Numbered from the stretch's first letter, positions 23,462-32,004 are shown. The stretch is DNA of 38,224 nucleotides from Pseudomonas fluorescens (GCF_018614775.1 NZ_JAGGOF010000022.1:1-38224), one strand, 5' to 3'. A program made the numbers and translations. Notes: generated by a model from the sequence alone, not told the origin.

Positions 23462-24955
23462 TTACATCGCGCAGACCACGCGATTGCGGCCGCTGGCCTT
23501 GGCTTGGTAGAGCGCCTTGTCGGCGGCGGCCAGGAGCTGTTCGAGGTTGCCGTAGGGGCCTTTTGCCCAGGTGGCGATGCCGATGCTGACGGTCATCGGC
23601 GCGTCACCGGCGATAGTGGGTGGCCGTTGTTCGACTGCCTGGCGGATATTCTGGGCCAGGGTGAAGGCGCCTGCAGTGGCGGTTTCCGGCACTACCACAG
23701 AGAACTCCTCGCCACCGTAGCGTGCCGCGAGGTCAGCAGGGCGACGGACATGGTTGCCGATCAGTTGGGCCAGGGCTCGTAGGGCCTCGTCACCGCCATG
23801 ATGGCCGTGACGGTCGTTATAGGCCTTGAAGTGGTCGGCATCGATCATCATGACGGACAGCGGTTGGCCCGAGCGTTGAGCCCGCAGCCATTCCTGGCGC
23901 AGCTTCACGTCCAGGGCCCGGCGGTTGGCCAGGCCGGTCAGGGAATCGATCGAAGCCAGGTGTGCCAGGTCCTGCTCGGCCGTGTGGCGACGCCTCAATT
24001 CGCGACGCAGCAGCCAGGTGAGCCAAAGCAAAGCAATGCACAACGCGCCGGTGGCGCCGCTGACCATCAGCGCGGTACGTCGCCACGAGGCAAATACTTC
24101 CTGGGAGGAGAGCGCGACCACGACGATCAACGGCAAGTCGCCCACTTGGGAAAAGGTATACAGGCGCAGGGTCTGATCGGCACTGGAGATGCCGGTGAAA
24201 CTGCCGTTGCCTTCACGCAGGATCCGCACGAAGTTCGGTCGCTGGCTGAAGTCCTTGCCGACCATGTCCTCGGCCAGAAGCGGTTCCTGGGCCAACAGGA
24301 TGCCACCGCGGCTGACCAGGTTGACCGTCCCGCCATGGCCGATGTTCAGGCTCTTGAACAACTGGCTGAAGTAGTTGAGGCGCATCGCAGCCTCGGCCAC
24401 CCCCATGAATTCCCCCTGCTCGTCGTTGAGTCGATAACTGAAACTGATGCGCCAGTCCTGGGCAATGCTCCTGGAACGAAACGGGCGACTGATCATCATG
24501 TCCAGGCTCGGGTTTTCGAGATGGGCACGGAAATACTCCCGATCGGCGTAATTGCCTTTTCGCGGTGTGATCGATGCGGAGTCGGCGATCACATCGCCAC
24601 GCTTGTCGAGCAGCAGGATGTCGCCTTTATAAGGCGCAGCGGTGGCGCGGTCGAACAGCGCCAGGTGACGGATCGTCGGCGACACGTCGTTGAGGTCTTC
24701 ACGTTTTGCCGTAGCGATCAGGCCCCGCAGCGACAGGGCGTAGAGTTCGACGTTGCGCAGCACGTCGGCATCGATCAATTGCACGATATTGCTGGCTGCG
24801 CGTGTCGCTTCGTCCTGGGCGCTGTCGTGTTCGCGAATCAGCAGGAACGTGACGATGCTGAGGATGGCAATGACCACCAGCGAGCTGGCGAGCACGAGTG
24901 CCCGCTCCGAACGTATTAGCGGGGGGTTGCCGGGTGTTGCACTGCTCGCGCTCAT
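23462..24955 (-). CDS. Membrane-bound diguanylate cyclase (Cache sensor plus GGDEF)
   Basis: The 497-residue protein would make cyclic di-GMP from two GTP in response to a periplasmic signal. From the ATG at 24955 it has a short cytoplasmic N-terminus, a membrane helix (about residues 20-40), a periplasmic Cache/PAS-like sensor (about 45-285), a second membrane helix, and a GGDEF domain in the last 165 residues. The active loop reads GGEEF (414-418), a catalytically competent variant, and RPAD at 405-408, five residues before it, is an intact inhibitory I-site for product feedback. A longer frame to 25150 runs through the gap after the kinase gene and has no family character. It is downstream of the sensor kinase with a 235-base gap, so it may have its own promoter. 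No EAL domain is present. Confidence 0.9.
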   Translation of the reverse strand: MSASSATPGNPPLIRSERALVLASSLVVIAILSIVTFLLIREHDSAQDEATRAASNIVQLIDADVLRNVELYALSLRGLIATAKREDLNDVSPTIRHLALFDRATAAPYKGDILLLDKRGDVIADSASITPRKGNYADREYFRAHLENPSLDMMISRPFRSRSIAQDWRISFSYRLNDEQGEFMGVAEAAMRLNYFSQLFKSLNIGHGGTVNLVSRGGILLAQEPLLAEDMVGKDFSQRPNFVRILREGNGSFTGISSADQTLRLYTFSQVGDLPLIVVVALSSQEVFASWRRTALMVSGATGALCIALLWLTWLLRRELRRRHTAEQDLAHLASIDSLTGLANRRALDVKLRQEWLRAQRSGQPLSVMMIDADHFKAYNDRHGHHGGDEALRALAQLIGNHVRRPADLAARYGGEEFSVVVPETATAGAFTLAQNIRQAVEQRPPTIAGDAPMTVSIGIATWAKGPYGNLEQLLAAADKALYQAKASGRNRVVCAM

Positions 24956-25190
24956 GGTTCCGATGTCTGCATTGTCATGTGGCGAGGATCCTTCCCAAAG
25001 GATGCATAACTGGCAACGAGCCAGCTGCCGGCCTTTTGCTGATTGTGCTTGGATCGGTGGGGGCGGGCAATCAATGTTCGCGCCATACCGGTTGTGACCG
25101 ACGACGGCTGCGAAAGGGTCATTTTGATCCAATTGCCTTTCGCCCAGCATTCAAGGGCGCGGAAATCCGTCCACAGTTGGCGCATGGGTG
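24956..25190. other. Gap between sensor kinase and diguanylate cyclase genes
   Basis: This 235-base gap has no clear gene. A 77-codon minus-strand frame (25185 to 24952) nearly fills it and ends overlapping the GGDEF start as ATGA, but it has no visible ribosome site and no recognisable sequence. The composition is less G+C-rich than the flanking genes. I see no convincing terminator or promoter hexamer pair. Confidence 0.5.
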
Positions 25191-26552
25191 TCAGGCGGGC
25201 AGGCGGATGCCAAAGGTATTGGCGCCCCGGTCACTGCGCACGAACACGTCGCCACCATGCATCAGGGCGATGGCCTTGACGATCGCCAGCCCCAGCCCGT
25301 GGTTGGCGCCGCTGTTACTGCGCGAGGCATCGACCCGGTAGAAGCGTTCGAACAGGCGCGGAAGGTGTTCGCCTGCAATCGGTTCGCCGGGGTTGGTAAC
25401 GGCCAGGGTGATCTGGTCAGCCTGGGCTTCGATGCGCACGTCGATGAACTGCCCTGGCGCGGTGTGCTGCACGGCATTGCTCAGCAGGTTGATCAGCGCC
25501 CGGCGCAGGTGGGCGATCTCGATGTTGGCCTGGGCATCGCCGCTGACCCGGACCTGGACCTGGGCGTCTTCCAGGATGAAGTCCAGATAGTCGAGGGTGG
25601 TTGCCACTTCGCTGGCAAGCGAGGCGCGGGTCAGCTTGGTGGCCTTGCTGCCCTGGTCGGCGCTGGCCAGGAACAGCATGTCATTGATGATCGAGCGCAG
25701 CCGTTCCAGTTCCTCGAGGTTTGATTGCAGCACTTCGAAGTAGTGTTCGGCCGAGCGGCCACGGGTCAGCGCCACTTGGGTCTGACCGATCAGGTTGGTC
25801 AGGGGCGAGCGCAGTTCGTGGGCGACGTCGGCGTTGAACGACTCCAGGCGTGAATAGGCCAGTTCGACCCGGTCGAGGGTGGCATTGAAAGAACTGACGA
25901 ACTGGTTCAGTTCCGGCGGCAGCGGTGTCAGTTGCAGGCGTCCAGACAGGCGCGGCGGGGTCAGGCGCCGGGCTTCGTCGGACAGCTTGATCAACGGTTT
26001 GAGGCCGATCCGCGCCACCCAATAGCCCAGTGCGGAAGCCAGCAGCACGCCGACGATGGCCAGGCTCACCAGTGCCACCAACAGTTGATGCTGGGTCTGG
26101 TAGAAGGTTTCGGTGTCGATACCAATCATGAAGCGCAGCGGTGGCCGTTGGTCCTTGGCCGGGAACTGGCTCACCAGCACTTTCATCGGGTAGTGCCGAT
26201 GGGGCAGGTTCAGGTCACGTTTACCCAGGGGCCCCTCGGCAAAGGCGCGGATCTGCGCGTCAGGGTTGCCATATTCAAAACGTGGGTCGCCGCTGACGAT
26301 CCAGAAATGAATGCGCTTGTCTTCTTCACCCAACAACTTCAGCTTGTTGTTGATCTTCACCCAGTGCTCAGGCGTGCCGTAGCGGCCCACCGTCGATTCC
26401 AGCACGCTGTAGCGTGCATCGAGTTCGGCTTCCGGCAACAGGCCCAGGCCCTTCGCCACTTGCTGGTACAACGCGCCGCCGATCAGCAGGAACACCAACG
26501 CCGCCACCAACGTGAACATCCCGCTCAGGCGCAGCGCGAGACTGTTACTCAC
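25191..26552 (-). CDS. Sensor histidine kinase, heavy-metal/CusS-like class
   Basis: This 453-residue membrane kinase partners with the response regulator encoded just upstream. It has a membrane helix at about residues 8-28, a periplasmic sensor (about 30-153), a second helix (about 156-178), a HAMP linker, and HisKA with the phosphorylated His245 in DVAHELRSPLTN. An ATPase domain follows with N box NLLSNAVQHT and G box NHGLGLAIVKAI. The DVAHELR.PLTNL form of the H box is typical of CusS/CopS-type kinases. I chose GTG 26552 (MSNSLALRLSG), which overlaps the regulator's stop by 8 bases. The frame extends to 26702 but that part is antisense-like coding inside the regulator. The sensor region has no obvious metal-binding Cys/His cluster, so a metal signal is not assured. 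Confidence 0.9.
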   Translation of the reverse strand: MSNSLALRLSGMFTLVAALVFLLIGGALYQQVAKGLGLLPEAELDARYSVLESTVGRYGTPEHWVKINNKLKLLGEEDKRIHFWIVSGDPRFEYGNPDAQIRAFAEGPLGKRDLNLPHRHYPMKVLVSQFPAKDQRPPLRFMIGIDTETFYQTQHQLLVALVSLAIVGVLLASALGYWVARIGLKPLIKLSDEARRLTPPRLSGRLQLTPLPPELNQFVSSFNATLDRVELAYSRLESFNADVAHELRSPLTNLIGQTQVALTRGRSAEHYFEVLQSNLEELERLRSIINDMLFLASADQGSKATKLTRASLASEVATTLDYLDFILEDAQVQVRVSGDAQANIEIAHLRRALINLLSNAVQHTAPGQFIDVRIEAQADQITLAVTNPGEPIAGEHLPRLFERFYRVDASRSNSGANHGLGLAIVKAIALMHGGDVFVRSDRGANTFGIRLPA

Positions 26553-27219
26553 TGCGACTCTCCAGCACGTAGCCCATGCCGCGAATGGTGTGCAGCAGCT
26601 TCTGCTCGAACGGCCCGTCGAGCTTGGCGCGCAGGCGCTTGATGGCCACTTCGACCACGTTGGCGTCGCTGTCGAAATTGATGTCCCAGACCATTTCGGC
26701 AATCGCGGTCTTCGACAGGATTTCGCCCTGGCGACGGGCCAGGACAGTGAGCAGGGAAAACTCCTTGGCGGTCAGGTCCAGACGTAGGCCGGCGCGCGTC
26801 GCCTTGCGACTGATCAGGTCGATCCACAGGTCGGCAATGCTCACTTGCACCGGTTCATGGCCGCCGCTGCGGCGGGTCAGGGCCTGCAGGCGCGCCACCA
26901 GTTCCAGAAAGGAAAACGGCTTGCCCAGGTAATCGTCAGCGCCGTCGCGCAGCCCCTTGATGCGGTCCTCGACCCGTTCCCGGGCGGTGAGCATGATCAC
27001 CGGGGTCTGCTTGCGGGCGCGCAAGGCCCGTAGCACGCCGAAGCCGTCCAGGCCTGGCAGCATCACGTCGAGCACAATCACCGCATAGTCGCTTTCCAGC
27101 GCCAGATGCAAGCCCTCGACGCCGTCCGGTGCCACGTCCACGGTGTAGCCCTGTTCGGTCAGGCCGCGGTGCAGGTAGTCCGCGGTTTTTTCTTCGTCTT
27201 CGATGATCAGAACGCGCAT
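26545..27219 (-). CDS. OmpR/PhoB-family response regulator, CusR-like
   Basis: The 224-residue regulator has a receiver domain with the acidic pair Glu8/Asp9, phosphoacceptor Asp51 (VLDVMLPG), Thr78 and Lys100, followed by a winged-helix DNA-binding domain (about residues 125-220, ending LHTIRGMGYVLE). It belongs to the class annotated as heavy-metal response regulators, but in P. aeruginosa the equivalent gene (PA1437, by recall) sits directly after the mexMN pump genes. Here it follows the RND gene by 9 bases and should be cotranscribed with the pump, so it probably autoregulates the operon. A likely binding region is the GTCAG/CTGAC cluster at 31545-31603. Confidence 0.92.
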   Translation of the reverse strand: MRVLIIEDEEKTADYLHRGLTEQGYTVDVAPDGVEGLHLALESDYAVIVLDVMLPGLDGFGVLRALRARKQTPVIMLTARERVEDRIKGLRDGADDYLGKPFSFLELVARLQALTRRSGGHEPVQVSIADLWIDLISRKATRAGLRLDLTAKEFSLLTVLARRQGEILSKTAIAEMVWDINFDSDANVVEVAIKRLRAKLDGPFEQKLLHTIRGMGYVLESRSE

Positions 27220-27228
27220 GGACCCGCC

Positions 27229-30200
27229 TCAGTGTGTCGTCGCCAATGCCGTCGGCGCAAGCCTGGGCCGATGAAACAGCCGCTCGAGCCACAAGTATAT
27301 GACCGGTGTGGTGAACAGCGTCAGCGCCTGGCTCACCAGCAGGCCGCCCACCACCGCGATACCCAGTGGCTGACGCAGCTCGGCACCCGGGCCATAGCCG
27401 AGCATCAGCGGCAGGGCGCCGAGCAGGGCGGCCAGGGTCGTCATCATGATCGGCCGGAACCGGGTCACACAGGCCTGGAAAATCGCTTCCTGGGGCGTGA
27501 GCCCACCGTTGCGCTGGGCATCGAGGGCAAAGTCGATCATCAGGATGCCGTTCTTCTTGACGATACCGATCAACAGCACCAGCCCGATCAGCGCCATGAT
27601 CGAAAAATCCTGGCCCAGCAGCCAGAGCATGATCAGCGCGCCGAGGCCGGCCGAGGGCAACGTGGAAATGATGGTCAGCGGGTGCACGAAACTCTCGTAG
27701 AGCACGCCGAGGATGATGTACACCGCCACCAGCGCGGCGAGGATCAGCCACGGCTGACTGGCCAGGGAACTCTGGAACGCCTGGGCCGCCCCCTGGAAGT
27801 TGCCGGTGATGGCCGCCGGCATGCCTATCTCGTTCTTGGCCTGGTCGAGCATACGCACCGCATCCCCCAACGCCACGCCGGGCGCCAGGTTGAACGACAG
27901 GTTGGCGGCCGGGAACATGCCGTCGTGGGCAATGGACAACGGGCCGCTGCTGGGGGCGTCGAAGCGGGCCAGGGCCGAGAGCGGGACCATTTCGCCACTC
28001 AAGGGCGAGCGCAGGTAGAAATACGCCAGGCTTTCGGCCTTGCCCCGTTGTGCCGTATCGAGTTCCAGGATCACGTTGTACTGGTTGGTCTCGGTCTGGT
28101 ATTCATTGATCTGCCGCTGGCCGAAGGCGTCGTACAGGGCCTGGTCGACATCGCTGGCGGTGAGGCCGAAGCGCGCCGCCGCGCTGCGATCGATGTTGAT
28201 GTGGGTGATGCTGCCGCCCAGTTGCAGGTCATTGGAGATATCGCGAAACGCCGGATTGCCGCGCAACTTGTCAGTGAGCTTTTGCGTCCAGGCGTTGAGC
28301 GTCGGCCCGTCGTTGCTCTTTAGCACGTATTGATACTGGGCGCGGCTGGGGCCGGAACTGAGGTTGATGTCCTGTCCGGCCCGCAGGTACAACACCACGC
28401 CGGGAATTTTCAGCAGTTTTGGACGAATCCGGTCGATGAAGCCGCTGGCCGACACGTCACGCTCGGCCCGCGGCTTGAGGGCAATCCAGAAGCGGCCGTT
28501 GGCGATGGTCTGGTTGCTGCCCGAGACACCGACCGAGTGGGAAAAGGTCTCCACCGCCGGGTCGGCGGCGACGATGTCGGCCAGGGCCTTGTGCTTGGCA
28601 ACCATGTCCGGGAATGACACATCGGCGGCGGCCTCGCTGGTGCCCAGCACCAGGCCGGTGTCCTGCACCGGGAAGAAACCCTTGGGGATGAACACGTAGC
28701 CGACCACGGCCAGCGCCAGGGTCAGGCCGAATACGCCGATCATCAGTTTCTGATGGGCCAGGGCCCGCCGCAGGGTCCGTTCATAACCGCCCAGCAGGCG
28801 TTCGCCGAACCCCGGCTTGCTGTGGGCATGATGCACCGGGGCGCGCATGAACAACGCGGCCAGGGTTGGCGCCAGGGTGAGCGACACCACCACCGAGATC
28901 AGGATGGTCGAGGTGGCGGTCAGGGCAAACTCCTTGAACAGGCGCCCGACCACGCCGCCCATGAACAGCAACGGGATGAACGCGGCGATCAGCGAGAAGC
29001 TGATGGACACCACCGTGAAGCCGATTTCGCCGGCGCCCTTGATCGCCGCCTCGCGCATGCTGTCGCCGGCTTCCAGGTGCCGGTGGATGTTCTCCACCAC
29101 CACAATCGCGTCGTCCACCACGAACCCCACCGAGATGACGATCGCCACCAGGGTCAGGTTGTTCAGGCTGAAGCCCATGACGTACATCAGGGCGAAACTG
29201 GCGGTCAGCGACACCCCCAGCACCGCTGAGACAATCAGGGTTGCCGAGAGCTGGCGCAGGAACAGCGCCATGACCGCCACCACCAGCAACACCGTGATCA
29301 GCAGGGTGACCTCCACCTCATGCAACGAGGCGCGGATGGTCTGGGTACGGTCGATCAGCACCTTGACCTGTACGACGGCGGGCAGCATGGCCCGCAGGGT
29401 GGGTAGGGCCGCCTGGACACGGTCGACGGTCTCGACGATGTTCGCCCCCGGCTGCCGGAAGATCACCAGGTTGAGCCCCGGCTCGCTGTCGGACCAGGCC
29501 TGGACATAGGCGTTTTCCGACCCGTTGACAACCTTGGCGACGTCCTTGAGGTGGACCGGTGCGCCATTCTTGTAGGACACGATCAACTCGCGGTATTCCT
29601 CGGGCTGGAACAACTGGTCGTTGGTGGACAGGGTGGAAATACTCGACTCGCCGTACAGGGCACCCTTGGCCAGGTTGAGGCTGGCCTGCTGCAGCGACAG
29701 GCGGATGTCGGCCAGGGTCAGGCCGATGGCGGCGAGGCGGTCGGCCGAGGCCTGGACCCGTATCGCCGGGCGTTGCTGGCCGGTGATGTTGACTTGTCCG
29801 ACGCCATCGATCTGGCTGATCTGACGGGCAAGGAGGGTTTCGACGTAGTCGCTCAGCTCGGTGCCGGGCATCAGCGTGGAACTGATGCTGAGGATCAGCA
29901 CGGGGCTGTCGGCCGGGTTGACCTTGCGCCAGGTCGGCAGGTTGGGCATGTCGTTGGGCAGTTTGCCGGCGGCGGTGTTGATGGCTGCCTGGACTTCCTG
30001 GGCAGCGGTGTCGATGCTTTTATCCAGGGTGAATTGCAGGATCAGGTTGGTCGAACCCAAGGCACTGCTGGAGGTCATCTGGGTGATGCCGGGGATGGCG
30101 CTGAATTGCACCTCCAGCGGCGTCGCCACCGACGACGCCATGGTTTGCGGGCTGGCACCGGGCAATTGAGCGTTGACCTGGATGGTCGGGAACTCTGCCT

Positions 30201-30327
30201 CCGGCAACGGCGCGACGGGCAGGCGAGGGAAGGCGATCAGCCCCAGCAGTACCAGGGCAAAGGTCAGCAGCACCGTGGCGATCGGGTGGTTGATGCACCA
30301 CGCCGAAATCGAGCCGCGGCCCTTCAT
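27229..30327 (-). CDS. RND multidrug efflux permease (HAE-1 type, MexN-like)
   Basis: This 1032-residue inner-membrane proton antiporter has the RND plan: a first helix near residue 15, a large periplasmic loop (about 35-335), a helix bundle, a second periplasmic loop (about 560-860) and a second bundle. The relay aspartates are Asp405 and Asp406 in FVVDDAIVVVENIHR. It is of the HAE-1 multidrug type, close in appearance to MdtC/MexN pumps, rather than a heavy-metal (CzcA) pump, which would show a different TM4 motif. Its start overlaps the fusion-protein stop by 4 bases. Order fusion protein-pump-regulator-kinase matches mexM-mexN-PA1437-PA1438 of P. aeruginosa (recall), where the pump exports amphenicols with OprM. 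Substrates here are unproven. Confidence 0.93.
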   Translation of the reverse strand: MKGRGSISAWCINHPIATVLLTFALVLLGLIAFPRLPVAPLPEAEFPTIQVNAQLPGASPQTMASSVATPLEVQFSAIPGITQMTSSSALGSTNLILQFTLDKSIDTAAQEVQAAINTAAGKLPNDMPNLPTWRKVNPADSPVLILSISSTLMPGTELSDYVETLLARQISQIDGVGQVNITGQQRPAIRVQASADRLAAIGLTLADIRLSLQQASLNLAKGALYGESSISTLSTNDQLFQPEEYRELIVSYKNGAPVHLKDVAKVVNGSENAYVQAWSDSEPGLNLVIFRQPGANIVETVDRVQAALPTLRAMLPAVVQVKVLIDRTQTIRASLHEVEVTLLITVLLVVAVMALFLRQLSATLIVSAVLGVSLTASFALMYVMGFSLNNLTLVAIVISVGFVVDDAIVVVENIHRHLEAGDSMREAAIKGAGEIGFTVVSISFSLIAAFIPLLFMGGVVGRLFKEFALTATSTILISVVVSLTLAPTLAALFMRAPVHHAHSKPGFGERLLGGYERTLRRALAHQKLMIGVFGLTLALAVVGYVFIPKGFFPVQDTGLVLGTSEAAADVSFPDMVAKHKALADIVAADPAVETFSHSVGVSGSNQTIANGRFWIALKPRAERDVSASGFIDRIRPKLLKIPGVVLYLRAGQDINLSSGPSRAQYQYVLKSNDGPTLNAWTQKLTDKLRGNPAFRDISNDLQLGGSITHINIDRSAAARFGLTASDVDQALYDAFGQRQINEYQTETNQYNVILELDTAQRGKAESLAYFYLRSPLSGEMVPLSALARFDAPSSGPLSIAHDGMFPAANLSFNLAPGVALGDAVRMLDQAKNEIGMPAAITGNFQGAAQAFQSSLASQPWLILAALVAVYIILGVLYESFVHPLTIISTLPSAGLGALIMLWLLGQDFSIMALIGLVLLIGIVKKNGILMIDFALDAQRNGGLTPQEAIFQACVTRFRPIMMTTLAALLGALPLMLGYGPGAELRQPLGIAVVGGLLVSQALTLFTTPVIYLWLERLFHRPRLAPTALATTH

Positions 30328-31481
30328 GGCTGCGGCTCCACGGACTTGGCAAGGGCGGGTGGATCACTGAGCACCTGGATATGGGTGCCCGGCTTGAGCC
30401 GTGACTGACCGTCGCTCACCAGCTGGTCGCCGGGGTTCACGCCTTTGATGATCTGCATGTCGCTGTCCTGGTAGACCATTTCCACCGGCACGCTCTCGAC
30501 CTTGTCACCGTTGACCCGATACACGAAGTGTTGCTCCAGCCCGCGCTGGACCACGGTCGGCGGTACCACCAGGGCGTCCTTGTCGATTGTGGTCTGGATT
30601 TTCAGCGTCACCAGCTGCCCCGGCCACAGTCGTTGCGCGGCGTTGCTGAATTCAGCCTTGGCCCGCAGGGTCCCGGTGCTGGCGTTGATCTGGTTGTCGA
30701 TGAGGCTCAGCCGGCCCTCGCCCAGCAGCTCCCCCGACGAGCCATCGGCACCGATGAAAGCCTGGACCAAAGCCTGGTCGGGCGCGGCGATCAACCGCTG
30801 CAAGGTGGGCAGCATTTGCTGCGGCAGGGAAAACTCCACCGCGATGGGATCGATCTGGGTCACCGTGAACAGGCCTGCGGTGTCACTGGTGCGCAGGAAG
30901 TTGCCCTCGTCGACATTGCGAATGCCGACGCGCCCGCTCACCGGAGAGCGGATCTGCGTGTAGGACAACTGCACCTGTGCCGAATCGATAGCCGCCTGAT
31001 TGCCCTGGGCGGTGGCCTTGAGCTGATTGACCAGGGCCTGTTGCTGGTCGTAGGTCTGCTTCGAGACGCCGTCGTCGACGCTGAGCAATTTGTAGCGCTT
31101 GAGATTGACCTGGGCCACCGCCAGCTGTGCCTGGCTTTCGCCGAGCTGTGCCCGGGCCTGGTCGAGGCTGGCACGGATCGAACGGTCGTCGATGGTCGCC
31201 AGCAGGTCGCCTTTGCTGACCCGTTGTCCTTCCTTGACCAGCAGGCGGGTCAGGATGCCGTCGATCTGCGGACGAATGACCACGCTGTGCAATGAAAGCA
31301 CCGTGCCGATGCCGCTGGCAAAACGCGGCACGTCCTTCTGCACCACGCTGACGACCCGTACCGGAATGGCGGCGGGAGCGGATGGCTTGGCGGTGACCGG
31401 TTTCATGACGAACCAGAAGGCGAGGGCCGCCAAAGCGACCAGGAGCGCAACGGGCAGGACGATTTTTTTCTGGATGTGCAT
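30324..31481 (-). CDS. RND efflux membrane fusion protein (MexM-like)
   Basis: The 385-residue periplasmic adaptor joins the RND pump to an outer membrane channel. It has an N-terminal membrane anchor (about residues 7-25) without a lipobox, a split lipoyl domain (RPQIDGILTRLLVKEGQRVSKG-type half near residue 70, second half with IRSPVSGRVGIRNVDEGN), a helical hairpin of about 70 residues between the halves, and beta-barrel and membrane-proximal domains. It is the first gene of the minus-strand pump-regulator operon. No outer membrane channel is encoded in the operon, so it must borrow one, possibly an OprM-type channel elsewhere. Confidence 0.92.
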   Translation of the reverse strand: MHIQKKIVLPVALLVALAALAFWFVMKPVTAKPSAPAAIPVRVVSVVQKDVPRFASGIGTVLSLHSVVIRPQIDGILTRLLVKEGQRVSKGDLLATIDDRSIRASLDQARAQLGESQAQLAVAQVNLKRYKLLSVDDGVSKQTYDQQQALVNQLKATAQGNQAAIDSAQVQLSYTQIRSPVSGRVGIRNVDEGNFLRTSDTAGLFTVTQIDPIAVEFSLPQQMLPTLQRLIAAPDQALVQAFIGADGSSGELLGEGRLSLIDNQINASTGTLRAKAEFSNAAQRLWPGQLVTLKIQTTIDKDALVVPPTVVQRGLEQHFVYRVNGDKVESVPVEMVYQDSDMQIIKGVNPGDQLVSDGQSRLKPGTHIQVLSDPPALAKSVEPQP

Positions 31482-31523
31482 GGATGCGAAGAGCCGGTTC
31501 AGGACGGTGGGATTTCTATCGTT

Positions 31524-31529
31524 CTTATA
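31524..31529 (-). promoter_or_regulatory. Putative -10 of the pump-regulator operon
   Basis: On the minus strand TATAAG (31529 to 31524) lies 43 bases before the ATG of the fusion-protein gene. The matching -35 position (around 31547-31552) reads TTCCTG, a poor hexamer overlapped by a GTCAGG half-site. A weak -35 next to tandem regulator sites is what an activator-dependent OmpR-type promoter looks like. Confidence 0.4.
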
Positions 31530-31544
31530 TAGCGTTGCGAGGCG

Positions 31545-31603
31545 GTCAGGAAGGTGACGCCTGACTGACAGGCTTGTCAGTTTTGTCCTGACCTATCGTC
31601 AGG
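31545..31603. promoter_or_regulatory. Cluster of six GTCAG/CTGAC half-sites (candidate operator)
   Basis: Within 59 bases GTCAG or CTGAC occurs at 31545, 31561, 31565, 31576, 31588 and 31598. They form two perfect inverted repeats: ACTGACA-ggct-TGTCAGT (31564-31581) and CCTGAC-ctatc-GTCAGG (31587-31603). GTCAGG at 31545 and CCTGAC at 31560 form a wider pair. The cluster lies just upstream of the likely -10 of the pump operon and is the best candidate target for its own response regulator. It could also affect the plus-strand gene at 31719. Confidence 0.6.
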
Positions 31604-31654
31604 CGGGTGCCAAGGCTGATGGAAACTGTCCCGTGCGCCCTGATAAAGGGCGGG

Positions 31655-31660
31655 TATACT
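31655..31660 (+). promoter_or_regulatory. Putative -10 for the small gene at 31719
   Basis: TATACT at 31655-31660 is a near-consensus -10 about 58 bases upstream of the ATG. No good -35 is visible at 16-18 bases. The start would fall near 31667. Confidence 0.45.
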
Positions 31661-31718
31661 AGCGCCTCTCGCGGCTCGCTCTGCGGGCCCGACTTACACG
31701 CATTACCCGGAGCTTCAA

Positions 31719-31976
31719 ATGACTTCCCCGATACTGTCGCCCGCCGACGAACAGCCAGGCGGCGAACAGGCCGACCTGCCTGACAGCGATGTTTCCAGCG
31801 CCGAAAGTGATAAAGCCGCGATCCCGGCCTTCAAGTTCCCGTTCAAGCCCGGCGAGCTGGCCGCCGCCAAAGGTGCCGCGCAACAGCCGTGGTACAAAAA
31901 TGGCGCGAAGAACGGCCATACCAAGACCCCGGGTGCCGCGCCTCCCGGCACACGTCGCTCGATGGGCAAGCGCTGA
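31719..31976 (+). CDS. Small hypothetical protein with acidic N-terminus and basic C-terminus
   Basis: I do not recognise a named family. The 85-residue product has no signal peptide or membrane segment. Residues 1-35 are acidic and Ser/Pro-rich. Residues 36-85 are Lys/Arg/Gly-rich, with FKFPFKPGELAAAKG, QQPWYKNG and a final TRRSMGKR. It looks coding: GGAG lies 7 bases before the ATG, a TATACT -10 is upstream, and the codon pattern is typical of the genome. I have a memory of similar small Pseudomonas proteins sharing the FKPGELAAAKGAAQQPWYKNG-like core, which I cannot verify here. A disordered tail binding nucleic acid or ribosomes is a guess. It is divergent from the efflux operon and convergent with the lysR gene 28 bases away. 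Confidence 0.75.
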   Translation: MTSPILSPADEQPGGEQADLPDSDVSSAESDKAAIPAFKFPFKPGELAAAKGAAQQPWYKNGAKNGHTKTPGAAPPGTRRSMGKR

Positions 31977-32004
31977 ACCGTCGCCCTCGAACACAGGGGC
32001 GGCT

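Noticed and set aside
24952..25185. 77-codon minus-strand frame between kinase and GGDEF genes, ending in an ATGA overlap with the GGDEF start
   Set aside because: The overlap is attractive, but there is no Shine-Dalgarno sequence, no recognisable motif and the composition looks non-coding. Kept only as a note on the gap.
26553..26702. N-terminal extension of the sensor kinase
   Set aside because: The added 50 residues are out-of-frame reading of the response regulator gene (Ser/Cys/Trp-rich) and precede the natural membrane-helix start.
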